Shown: positions 55,286-63,189 of the stretch, piece after piece
How the letters are laid out: the number at the start of each line of letters is the position of its first letter
Position numbering within the stretch: the first letter of the stretch is position 1
NCBI RefSeq assembly: GCF_001612685.1
Contig: NZ_BDAY01000032.1
Coordinates: 1 to 64,000, forward strand
Direction of reading: 5' to 3'
Origin: Nocardia altamirensis NBRC 108246
Lineage (GTDB): Bacteria; Actinomycetota; Actinomycetes; Mycobacteriales; Mycobacteriaceae
Length of the DNA stretch: 64,000 nt
Notes under the pieces: model-generated
What the model was told of the DNA's origin: nothing
The model's database searches: none
Seen by the model: the letters and a program-made list of their open reading frames with translations, nothing else
Translations under genes and position numbers: made by a program

Positions 55286-56206
55286 GTGAGCGATAGGGAT
55301 TCCGATGGCAGCAGTCTGGATCTGAATCAGTTGCGCACGTTTCTGGCCGTGTACAGGGCGGGGTCGATCACCGCTGGTGCGCGGCTGATCGGGTTGTCTC
55401 AGCCGACCGTGACGGCGCAGTTGCAGGCACTGGAGAAGCGGCTCGGGCGGTTGTTCGAGCGGCTGCCGCGTGGCGTCGCGCCGACCGCGGCGGCGGCCGA
55501 GTTGGCGGCGCGCATCGCGGAGCCGTTGGACGCGTTGACTGCCGTCGCCGGGCGGTCCGTCGCGACAGAGTCGGTGCCGCAGCCGCCGGTCCGGCTCGCC
55601 GGGCCCGCGGAAATGCTTGCGGTGCAGGCGCTTCCCGCGCTCGCGCCGCTGATCGAGCGTGGCGTGCGGCTGACCGTGACGGCCGGGCTTTCAGAGGATC
55701 TGCTGGCCGGGCTGCGCGCTGGGACCTACGACCTGGTGGTGTCGACCATGCGGCCGCGGGGCCGGACCGTGCTGGCCGAGCCGCTGTCCGACGAGGAGTT
55801 CGTCCTGGTCGCCGCACCCGAAGTGGCCGCACGCATCGATACCGCGCGGCTGCAGGCGGGCCCCGGCGTGCTGGCCGGGGTGCCGCTGGTCAGCTACGCG
55901 GGCGAGCTGCCGATCCTGCGGCGGTATTGGCGCCATGTGTTCGGGATCCGACTGATCGGCGAGGCGTCCGTGGTCGTCGCTGACCTGCGCGCGGTCGCCG
56001 CCGCGGTGACGGCAGGTGCAGGCATCAGCGTGCTGCCGCGCTACCTCGTTGCGGCACAGCTTGATTCGGGCCGACTGGTGGCCCTGCTCGAGCCGCCGGA
56101 CCCGCCGATCAACACCGGCTTCCTGGTCCGCCGCCCCGGCACGAGCACCCGCCCCCACGTCGACCTGGTATGCACAACGCTGCGCGCTGCGGCCCGAAAC
56201 TGGTAG
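55286..56206 (+). CDS. LysR-family regulator
   Basis: The 306-residue protein has the N-terminal helix-turn-helix (LNQLRTFLAVYRAGSITAGAR, SQPTVTAQLQALEKRLG) and a C-terminal effector domain with a periplasmic-binding fold. GTG at 55286. No divergent gene is next to it, so the target is not clear from position. It converges on the XRE gene. Confidence 0.9.
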   Translation: MSDRDSDGSSLDLNQLRTFLAVYRAGSITAGARLIGLSQPTVTAQLQALEKRLGRLFERLPRGVAPTAAAAELAARIAEPLDALTAVAGRSVATESVPQPPVRLAGPAEMLAVQALPALAPLIERGVRLTVTAGLSEDLLAGLRAGTYDLVVSTMRPRGRTVLAEPLSDEEFVLVAAPEVAARIDTARLQAGPGVLAGVPLVSYAGELPILRRYWRHVFGIRLIGEASVVVADLRAVAAAVTAGAGISVLPRYLVAAQLDSGRLVALLEPPDPPINTGFLVRRPGTSTRPHVDLVCTTLRAAARNW

Positions 56207-56276
56207 TCGGCAAGCCTGGAGCCTGTGTCGAAGTCCCAGCCTGTGCCCCCAGCGGCTGGTTCGGTGTCCCCCGAAG

Positions 56277-57068
56277 TCAGGTGCGCGTGGCGCGGGTGCG
56301 CAGGATTTCCGCGGTTTGGGCGTCGGCGGGCAGGAATGCTTCCAGGTGCAGCTCGGCGAGGGTGATGTCGACGGCGGTGGCGAAGGAGGTGAGGGTGGTG
56401 ATCAGTCGCAGTTCACCGTCGTCGCTGCGTAGTCGGAGCGGCACCGCGAAGCCGAGGTGGTTCGGTCCCGGATCGGCTTGGGGGAGATAGGTTTCCAGCT
56501 CGGCGATCAGCTCGTCGAGTGCCGGATCTGGGCTGCGCGCGACGCGGGCGTGCAGCGCCTCGGTGACGTGGCGCCCCCACTCCGGCAGGTTGATCACGCG
56601 CCGTGCGAGGCCCGCCGGATGGAGCGCGAGGCGAAGCACGTTGACCGGTGGTTCCAGCAGTTCGGGCGCGGCGCCCTCGGTGAGCACCTCGAAGGCCGCG
56701 TTGGCGGCGAACAGGATGCCGTACGGCCGGACGACCAGCGCGGGGTAGGGCTGGTGACCGTCGAGGATGCTGCGCAATGCCTCCCGCACCGGCGCCAATT
56801 CCGGTGTGTCCAAAGTGGACTCGGGGAAGGCGGGCGCGAAGCCTGCCGCGAGCAGCAGCCCGTTGCGTTCCCGCAGCGACAGGTCGAGTGATTCGGCGAG
56901 CCGCACCACCATGGTGCGACCAGGGCGCGATCGGCCCTGTTCCAGGAAGCTCAGATGCCGCTGCGTGGTGTCTGCTTTGATCGCCAGGTCGAGCTGGCTG
57001 ACCCGGCGCAGCGTGCGCCAATGCTTGAGCTGGCGGGCGAACCCGGCGGCCTCGATCACCGTTGTCAT
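56277..57068 (-). CDS. XRE-family regulator with MmyB-like ligand domain
   Basis: The 263-residue protein has an HTH (QLKHWRTLRRVSQLDLAIK, TTQRHLSFLEQGRSRPGR) and a C-terminal MmyB-type domain with VRPYGILFAANAAFEVL, LHPAGLARRVINLPEWG. ATG 57068 is chosen because it starts just before the HTH. It is divergent from an NTF2/MDR pair across 130 bp with a palindrome, as often seen for this family, which usually governs the neighbouring oxidoreductase. Confidence 0.88.
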   Translation of the reverse strand: MTTVIEAAGFARQLKHWRTLRRVSQLDLAIKADTTQRHLSFLEQGRSRPGRTMVVRLAESLDLSLRERNGLLLAAGFAPAFPESTLDTPELAPVREALRSILDGHQPYPALVVRPYGILFAANAAFEVLTEGAAPELLEPPVNVLRLALHPAGLARRVINLPEWGRHVTEALHARVARSPDPALDELIAELETYLPQADPGPNHLGFAVPLRLRSDDGELRLITTLTSFATAVDITLAELHLEAFLPADAQTAEILRTRATRT

Positions 57069-57146
57069 GCGCTCAGTCTGGCCGGGCACGGACGGCTGCG
57101 CGATTCCGCGGAGGGTATGAGCAAGCAGCCGCGGCATGATTCGGCT

Positions 57147-57162
57147 ATTCCCTGCTGGGAAT
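57147..57162. promoter_or_regulatory. Palindrome ATTCCC-TGCT-GGGAAT
   Basis: Perfect 6-bp arms around a 4-base centre, 36 bases before the NTF2-fold gene and 79 bases before the XRE start. It is the probable XRE operator for both divergent units. Confidence 0.65.
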
Positions 57163-57197
57163 CGCGCGGAATCGTCGCGCTCGCAAAACTCTGTCCC

Positions 57198-57641
57198 ATG
57201 AGCAAGCAACTGAACGACACCGAACTGGCCCGCTTCGCCGAGCAGTTCGCGGCACTGTGGAACGAGTCCGACGCTGAGGTCAGGCGCAAGCAGATCCGAG
57301 AGCTCTGGGCGCCCACCGCGACCCAGACCCTGGTCGACCCGCCGGTGGAGATGCGCGAGCAGGTCGAGAACCTGCAGTTCGCGCTGCCCGCGCTGGAGGT
57401 GCGCGGCCATGACGCGCTGGAGCGCAGGGTGACCCGCGCGTTCGAGATGTTCATCGAGTCAGGCGAATACGCGTTCGCCGTGCCTGCCGCGACCCGGCTG
57501 CCCGCCGGACTCGTCGGCGTGACCTGGACGATGGTGACGAAAGCCGACGGTTCGATCGCGGGCGGCGGTTTCGACGTCATCGGCCTCGATGACGAGGGAC
57601 GCATCCTGACCGATCACCAGTTCATCGAGGGTGTGCGATGA
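57198..57641 (+). CDS. NTF2-like (SnoaL-fold) protein
   Basis: A 147-residue protein. The start ELARFAEQFAALWNESDAEVRRKQIRELWAP is split here by a Glu-rich helix, and the later FDVIGLDDEGRILTDHQFIEG is typical of SnoaL/NTF2 cone folds. Such proteins are enzymes or binding partners with few conserved residues. Its stop overlaps the MDR dehydrogenase start (ATGA), so both come from one message under the XRE regulator. Confidence 0.82.
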   Translation: MSKQLNDTELARFAEQFAALWNESDAEVRRKQIRELWAPTATQTLVDPPVEMREQVENLQFALPALEVRGHDALERRVTRAFEMFIESGEYAFAVPAATRLPAGLVGVTWTMVTKADGSIAGGGFDVIGLDDEGRILTDHQFIEGVR

Positions 57642-58657
57642 GTGGCATCGCCTATCGGCTAGAGCCGATGCGTGGCCTCGACGGTCTGACCACTGTGCCG
57701 CAAGAAGTTCCGCGGCCGGGACCGAATCAGGTGGTGATCCGGGTCAGGGCGGCCTCGCTCAACCGGCGGGATCTGATGCTGATGGACGGCACCTATCCGC
57801 TGCCTGCCACACCGGGGATCGTCCCGCTCTCCGATGGTGTCGGCGAGGTGATCGCGGTCGGGGACACCGTGACTCGGGCCGTGCTCGGCGATCGGGTGAC
57901 CGGTACCTATTTCGTCCGGTGGATCGACGGACCGCAGCGGCTGCCGCAGGTCGTCGAGCAGTACGGCGCCACCTTCGACGGGATGCTCGCGACTTACGCG
58001 GTGCTCGAGCAGGATTCGGTGGTGCACGTGCCCGCCCACCTCACCGATGTCGAAGCGGCCACGCTGACCTGCGCAGGCGTGGTCGCCTGGTCGGCGCTGA
58101 CGAAGCCGGTGCCGGTGGCGCCCGGCGCGTCGGTGCTGACCGTCGGTAGCGGGACGGTCGCGCTGTTCGCCGTGCAGCACGCGAAAATGCTCGGCGCCAG
58201 GGTCATTTCGATCACCTCGAGCCCGGACAAGGCCGAGCGGCTGCGCAAGCTCGGTGCGGACGAGGTCATCGACCGCACCGCGACACCGGACTGGGACGCC
58301 GCGGTGCTCGAGCTCACCGACGGTCACGGTGTCGAGCACGTGGTCGAGGCGGTCGGGCTGCCGACGCTGGCGACCTCGGTGCGGTCTGCGGGCTACAACG
58401 CGATGATCACCATGATCGGCGCGGCCGAGCTGCCGGACGGTCGGCAGTTCGAGAATCCGTTCGTCGGGCCCTATCTCGCGATCCGCCGGATCGCCGTCGG
58501 CAGCAGAACCGACTTCGAGGCGATGAACCGGGCCGTCACCGAGCATCGGCTGCGCCCCGTCATCGATCGCACTTTTCCGCTGGACGAGGCGGCGGCCGCC
58601 TACCGGCACTTCCGCGACGGCAACCCGTTCGGCAAGGTCGTTGTCACCATGCCGTGA
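57638..58657 (+). CDS. MDR-family NAD(P)-dependent alcohol dehydrogenase
   Basis: A 339-residue medium-chain reductase. The N-terminal fold has ASLNRRDLMLMDGTYP, a quinone-reductase-like motif without the zinc ligands Cys-His-Glu of alcohol dehydrogenases. The cofactor loop is LTVGSGTVALFAVQHAKML, with GSG in place of GxGxxG. So it is zinc-free, and the substrate is probably a quinone or enone. It is coupled with the NTF2-fold gene. The stop adjoins the HNH-nuclease stop on the opposite strand. Confidence 0.87.
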   Translation: MSGIAYRLEPMRGLDGLTTVPQEVPRPGPNQVVIRVRAASLNRRDLMLMDGTYPLPATPGIVPLSDGVGEVIAVGDTVTRAVLGDRVTGTYFVRWIDGPQRLPQVVEQYGATFDGMLATYAVLEQDSVVHVPAHLTDVEAATLTCAGVVAWSALTKPVPVAPGASVLTVGSGTVALFAVQHAKMLGARVISITSSPDKAERLRKLGADEVIDRTATPDWDAAVLELTDGHGVEHVVEAVGLPTLATSVRSAGYNAMITMIGAAELPDGRQFENPFVGPYLAIRRIAVGSRTDFEAMNRAVTEHRLRPVIDRTFPLDEAAAAYRHFRDGNPFGKVVVTMP

Positions 58658-59389
58658 TCACGGGCAGGTGCTGAGTTCCCGTGCCATGACGTCCTTCTCG
58701 GCCTGGGTCACCCAGAGCGTGTAGGTCACCTTGACCTGGATCTGCCTGGTCAGGTACGCGCAGCGGTAACCCTTGTTCGGCGGCAACCAGGTCGCGGCGT
58801 CGGAGTCGCTCTTGGACTGGTTGGTCGGTCCGTCGACGGCCTGCAGGTTCAGCGGATCGTTGGCCAGGTCACGGCGGCGGTCGGCCGAAAGCTGCTGCGC
58901 GCCTTTCTGCCAGGCATCCGACAGCGCGATGACGTGGTCGATCTGCACATCGTCGGAGGTCTTCGGGCCGCGGACGAAGTGGATGGTCTTGCCGGTGTAG
59001 GGGTCGTTCAGGGTGCCGGTGGCGACGACACACTTGCTGTTGTCCTTGAAGGTGACCTCCGTCAGGTCCCGCTGCAGGATGTCGTTGCGGGTGTCGCACT
59101 TGTTGTGGCCGCCGGGCACCGAGACATCGTCGGACCAGGCGGGACCGAATTCCTCACGGCTGTAACCGGTTTTGGGCGCGCGCCCGGCGACCCGCAGCGT
59201 GTCGAGCAGCGCGAGCGCCTCGCGGCTTGGGACGCTGGCCGGTGCTTCGGCGCAGACCTGCGCGGATCCGGTGGTGCATTGGGCGCTGGCTCTCGGGTTC
59301 TCGGCCCGGTTGACGAGATAGTAAGAAGCTCCGATGAATGTCGCGATGGTCAACCCGATCAGGGCGATTCGCTGTGCTGTGAACTTCAT
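58658..59389 (-). CDS. Secreted HNH-family nuclease (DUF1524)
   Basis: The 243-residue protein has a signal helix (IALIGLTIATFIGASYYLV) and a C-terminal HNH domain with IDHVIALSDAW, DPLNLQAVDGPTNQSKSD and WLPPNKGYRC; these supply the His, Asn and later residues of DUF1524 nucleases. Several cysteines suggest an exported protein with disulfides. Similar secreted nucleases degrade extracellular DNA. ATG 59389 has AGGAAG upstream. Confidence 0.87.
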   Translation of the reverse strand: MKFTAQRIALIGLTIATFIGASYYLVNRAENPRASAQCTTGSAQVCAEAPASVPSREALALLDTLRVAGRAPKTGYSREEFGPAWSDDVSVPGGHNKCDTRNDILQRDLTEVTFKDNSKCVVATGTLNDPYTGKTIHFVRGPKTSDDVQIDHVIALSDAWQKGAQQLSADRRRDLANDPLNLQAVDGPTNQSKSDSDAATWLPPNKGYRCAYLTRQIQVKVTYTLWVTQAEKDVMARELSTCP

Positions 59390-60083
59390 CGAGCTTCCTA
59401 ACGCCAACCACCTGAACTATAACGGGCGCCAACGTATCCGGAGCTTGACGTTATGGAAGTGATTGCCGGGTATGACGTTCCGCACAGCCAAGTGGGCTGG
59501 ACATGACACCACCCCCGAGTCGCCGTGCCGGCGCCGACTCGGGGGTGGCGTGATCACGAGGGAGGACGACCGGCTTCGCGCGGGGACGCGGAGAGGTTGT
59601 CTAGTCCGATTCCGCACTGGTCGACAGCACAGGACTGATGAGGGAGGTCCCGGGATGTCGAGCCGCGCAGCGGGCGAACTCGCTCGTGATGATCAGGGGC
59701 GGATCGGGATTCGATCGGTGTCTGTCGAGAGTTGGTCCCGCGACTGGGGATTCGCCTCTCGCCTGTGCACCGTGTTTCTCCGTCTCGATCGCGCTGCTTC
59801 TTACGTATTAGGACAGTAGATAACGGGACACGGCCTTGGCAAGCCGATGGTCCTGATTCGGTCGTATTCTCAGGTTCATTTCAGACTGGCGGGTCATACC
59901 TACGAATACCTACTGGATGCATACGGATGTGCCGGTCAATAGCGGGTCCGGCGATGTGCGTGCGAGGTGCCCGAGGTCGCTCGAAATGCGTGACGAGCGT
60001 CACGTTCTCGCCGGTCACAGTGGCGCGCATCGGTGTGTCCAACCGGGTGAAGGCAACAACGCCGGACCTCGGAAGGACAGATC
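59390..60083. other. 694-bp gap without a credible gene
   Basis: Between the HNH nuclease start and the dehalogenase start no frame with a family-like product is seen; an open frame at 59463-59819 is low in complexity and has no ribosome-binding site. It holds the hairpin at 59509-59548 and an AT-rich patch near 59800-59900. GGAAGGACAGATC precedes the 60084 ATG. Confidence 0.5.
59509..59548. terminator. Perfect 14-bp stem-loop
   Basis: CCACCCCCGAGTCG (59509-59522) and CGACTCGGGGGTGG (59535-59548) pair fully over a 12-base loop. It is 120 bases upstream of the HNH gene and not after any recognised gene, so it may terminate an unannotated transcript or insulate the dehalogenase. Confidence 0.55.
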
Positions 60084-60959
60084 ATGGCTACCGTCGACGT
60101 TCTCGACTCGTTCCTCAACTACCGCGACGTGGGCACCGGCGCGATCCCGGTGGTGTTCCTGCACGGCAACCCCACCTCGTCGCACCTGTGGCGCAACGTG
60201 ATTCCGCACGTCACCGACCAGACCAGGGCGCTGGCGCCAGATCTCGTCGGCATGGGCGAGTCCGGCAAGCCCGATATCGGCTACCGGTTCATCGACCACG
60301 CCCGCTACCTGGATGCGTGGTTCGACGCGCTCGGTCTGGACCAGGTGGTCATCGTCGGACACGACTGGGGCGGCGCGCTCGGCCTGGACTTCGCCGCCCG
60401 CCATCCCGGCCGGGTGCGCGGCATCGCCCTGGTCGAGACCTTCCTGCGCCCGATGCGCTTGGCGGAACTCCCGCCGCTCGGCGAGGAGCTGTTCCGGAAG
60501 TTCCGCGGCGCGGAGGGGGAGCGAATGGTGTTGGCGGAGAATACGTTCATCGAATTCAACCTGCCCCACGGTGTGGTGAACCTGTCGCCCGAGGATCACG
60601 ATGTCTACCGCGCGCCCTACCCGACCCCGGAATCCCGCAAGCCGATGTTGGTGTGGCCGCGCGAATTCCCGCTGGACGGGGTGCCCGAGGACGTGGTGGC
60701 GATCGTGCGGAACTACGGGGAGTGGGCAGCGCGGACACCCGAGGTGCCCAAGCTGCTGATGGCGCTGGAGAACGGAATCGGCATGGGGTCGCCCGAGACG
60801 ATCGACTGGGCGGCAAGCACGTTCGCGAGCGCCGAGGTCGCGCCGATCGGGCCTGCCGGGCATCACGTGCCCGAGGACCGGCCGGACGAGATCGGGGCCG
60901 CGGTCGCGGGCTGGCTGCGCAGGCATGCGCTCCTCGATGCGACGGCCGCAGCATCCTGA
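60084..60959 (+). CDS. Haloalkane dehalogenase (subfamily II)
   Basis: A 291-residue alpha/beta hydrolase. Nucleophile Asp94 is in GHDWGG, with Trp95 as one halide-stabilising residue and Asn29 in HGNPTSSHLW as the other. Glu118 (VETFLRP) is the catalytic acid as in HLD-II enzymes, and the His is in GHHVPED near the end. It converts haloalkanes to alcohols. The ATG follows GGAAGGACAG. It is a single-gene unit. Confidence 0.92.
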   Translation: MATVDVLDSFLNYRDVGTGAIPVVFLHGNPTSSHLWRNVIPHVTDQTRALAPDLVGMGESGKPDIGYRFIDHARYLDAWFDALGLDQVVIVGHDWGGALGLDFAARHPGRVRGIALVETFLRPMRLAELPPLGEELFRKFRGAEGERMVLAENTFIEFNLPHGVVNLSPEDHDVYRAPYPTPESRKPMLVWPREFPLDGVPEDVVAIVRNYGEWAARTPEVPKLLMALENGIGMGSPETIDWAASTFASAEVAPIGPAGHHVPEDRPDEIGAAVAGWLRRHALLDATAAAS

Positions 60960-61107
60960 GGCGGTCGCCGGCCGCGGGTCGATCGGTCCAACCGACGCGG
61001 CCGCGGTGAACGCTGCCTCGAGCCGTCCGGACGCATGCTGCGCCGGGCGGCTCGGCCGCGGCCGAATTCACCTTGCACGAGCCGACCGGTCATCGAAGGA
61101 TGGCTGG

Positions 61108-61971
61108 ATGAGTGTGGACGCGGTAGCGAGCGAGCAGATCCTGGCCGAAGAGCGGGAACTGGTCGGACGCGCCGTGGCGGGTGATCGGGCCGCGATCGCC
61201 GATGTGGTGCGCCTGCTGCAGGATCCGCTGTATCGGCTGGCGTTGCGCATGGTGTGGCGGCCCGCCGAAGCCGAGGACGCGACGCAGGAGATCCTGCTGC
61301 GGGTGCTCGGCCATCTCGGCACCTGGCGGGCCGAGGCGCGGCTGACCACCTGGGCGTATCGGATCGGCGTCAACTATCTGCTGAACTTGAAACGGCAAAC
61401 ACCACAGGAGGCGGCGCAGCTGAGCTTGGACACCTACCGCGAGGGCTTGGCCGACGGCCTTGCCGAGGAGGACTACCGCGGCCCGGAGGCGACGCTGCTG
61501 GCCACCGAGGTCAGACTGAACTGCTCGCAGGCCATGCTGCAATGCCTGGCCCGCGACGAGCGCGTCGCGTTCGTGCTCGGCGACGTGTTCGAGATGAACT
61601 CCACCGACGCGGCCTGGATCCTCGACATCACCCCGGCTGCGTATCGAAAGCGCTTGGAGCGCGCCAAGAAACGCCTCGGCACCTTCCTCACGTCGACCTG
61701 CGGTCTCGCCGACTCGAAGGCGTTCTGCCGCTGCTCGCGTCGCATCGACAAGGCGGTCGAACTCGGCCGGGTCGATCCGCGCAAGCCGACCTTCGCCCGC
61801 CATCCGGTCACGCCGGGCGGCCGCACCGCCGTCAAGGCCGAAGAACAGATGATCCAGCTCCACGACGCAGCGGCAGTACTCAGGGCCCACCCCGATTACG
61901 CTGCGCCGCAGGCGAAGATGGACGCAATCGCCGGTCTACTGAACTCAGGCCGCTTCCCCCTCCTGGATTGA
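61108..61971 (+). CDS. ECF sigma factor with Cys-rich C-terminal part
   Basis: The 287-residue protein has sigma region 2 (DPLYRLALRMVWRPAEAEDATQEILLRV split by a Pro) and region 4 (FVLGDVFEMNSTDAAWILDI, AAYRKRLERAKKRLG). After region 4 is a 100-residue tail with STCGLADSKAFCRCSRRI, three Cys that may bind metal. No anti-sigma gene lies next to it, so the tail may be the control element. ATG 61108 is close to GAAGGATGG. Confidence 0.88.
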   Translation: MSVDAVASEQILAEERELVGRAVAGDRAAIADVVRLLQDPLYRLALRMVWRPAEAEDATQEILLRVLGHLGTWRAEARLTTWAYRIGVNYLLNLKRQTPQEAAQLSLDTYREGLADGLAEEDYRGPEATLLATEVRLNCSQAMLQCLARDERVAFVLGDVFEMNSTDAAWILDITPAAYRKRLERAKKRLGTFLTSTCGLADSKAFCRCSRRIDKAVELGRVDPRKPTFARHPVTPGGRTAVKAEEQMIQLHDAAAVLRAHPDYAAPQAKMDAIAGLLNSGRFPLLD

Positions 61972-62031
61972 GCTCCACTGCGCGGTCCGACCGGTACACA
62001 ACGGCCCACGCAGGAATCACAGAGACTCAGC

Positions 62032-62065
62032 ACTATTCACAGAGGTTGCGCCCTCTGTGAATAGT
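62032..62065. terminator. Bidirectional stem-loop, ACTATTCACA family (copy 2)
   Basis: ACTATTCACAGAGG (62032-62045) and CCTCTGTGAATAGT (62052-62065) pair perfectly over a 6-base loop. It lies between the convergent sigma and TDT genes. It has the same architecture and 12 to 13 identical arm bases as 40701-40734. Confidence 0.8.
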
Positions 62066-62099
62066 CGACAGGGTTTGTGGGACCGCGCGGGACTGGGGG

Positions 62100-63092
62100 T
62101 TAGGTTGCGGGAGTGGGGTGTAGGAGTGCGCCGGTCAGGATGCCGCGGAGGGTGTGGGTCGCCACTACTGCCCAGGCGGCGACCAGCGTGGTGAACAGGG
62201 TGACTGCGACGATCGCGAAAAGGTCTGCCCCGGTGTGGGTATAGAGGACGGTGCTGCCGGTGACGCAGGTGCCGACCGGGAAGGTGAAGCCCCACCAGGT
62301 CAGGGTGAAGCGCAACTCGCCTGCGCGGGCGGTCTTTACCGTGACGGCGAGCGCAAGCAGCAACCACAGCATGGCGAAGCCCCAGGTGGCGATGCCGAAG
62401 ATCACCGAGAAGACCAGCATGCCGTTGGCGTAGCTGCCTGGCAGCACGGCCGGGGCCGCGGTGGCGAGTAGTCCTGCGGCGGTGACCGATTGGCCGAGCG
62501 GGCCGAGCACGATCCACAGCGTGGGGACCATGCCCGCTGGGGGAGTGCCGTGATGCACGAGGCGGGACCAGATCATCGCAATGATGATCAGCGCGGCGAA
62601 CAGGCTGAGGCCGAACATGGCGAAGCAGAGCACAAGCATGGTCAGTCGCGGCTGGCCCGCAGGGGTGTGCGGGATGAGCAGCGCGCCCATGGTCGCCGAC
62701 ACCATCGGCGGCACCACCGGCATCAGCCAGCCGCCGAAGGCGGCATCGGGTGCGACCTGGTGCCTGGTGAACATCCGGTAGGGGATGGCGAAGGCGGTCA
62801 GCAGTCCGAGTGCGGTGCCCGCGGTCCAGAGCACCCAGTCGATCGCCACCGCGGCGGGCATCCCGAGCACGTCGCCGCCCAGCAGCAGGGTGCCGCCACC
62901 GACGGTCAGCAGTGCCATCGGCGGTGCGCCGAAGAACTGCGACATCACCGGGTGCTCGCGATGGTCGCGGGCGGTGTCGGCGAATCGGATTCGATGCGCG
63001 AGCCACGCCACGCTCACCGCAACGAGTGCGGCGGCGGCCAGCGCCCAGACGACAGTGGCCGCACCGCGCAGTCCGGGAAGTTGCAGCGGCAA
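62100..63092 (-). CDS. TDT-family (TehA/SLAC1-like) transporter, 5'-truncated
   Basis: A membrane protein of up to 10 helices, with ATVVWALAAAALVAVSVAWL, PPMALLTVGGGTLLL and TFPVGTCVTGSTVLYTHTG. The family handles dicarboxylates, tellurite or sulfite. In full-length members a segment ending VANAAVTLPLQLPG comes after a start with MGTGI. Here the reading frame upstream of TTG 63092 gives only RSVANAAVTLP before a stop at 63122-63120. So the first part, with the opening helix half, is missing. The gene may be non-functional, or still translated from the TTG. Confidence 0.78.
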   Translation of the reverse strand: MPLQLPGLRGAATVVWALAAAALVAVSVAWLAHRIRFADTARDHREHPVMSQFFGAPPMALLTVGGGTLLLGGDVLGMPAAVAIDWVLWTAGTALGLLTAFAIPYRMFTRHQVAPDAAFGGWLMPVVPPMVSATMGALLIPHTPAGQPRLTMLVLCFAMFGLSLFAALIIIAMIWSRLVHHGTPPAGMVPTLWIVLGPLGQSVTAAGLLATAAPAVLPGSYANGMLVFSVIFGIATWGFAMLWLLLALAVTVKTARAGELRFTLTWWGFTFPVGTCVTGSTVLYTHTGADLFAIVAVTLFTTLVAAWAVVATHTLRGILTGALLHPTPAT

Positions 63093-63111
63093 GGTGACCG
63101 CGGCGTTGGCG

Positions 63112-63189
63112 ACGCTGCGTTAGCATCACCTCTAAATAGGTAGGCTGACATGGGGATTCGGCCTACGAAGATGAAGGAGGCCCGACACG
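63112..63189. other. Probable left attachment junction
   Basis: At about 63113-63122 the TDT homology stops and an AT-richer sequence (TCTAAATAGG) begins. The sequence after that leads to AAGGAGG (63174-63180) and the ATG of a serine recombinase. This is the layout expected for attL of an element that integrated into the TDT gene. The exact core cannot be set without the right end. Confidence 0.5.

Noticed and set aside
59463..59819. 118-codon open frame upstream of the dehalogenase
   Set aside because: No ribosome-binding site, Arg-rich composition, and a terminator-like hairpin inside it.
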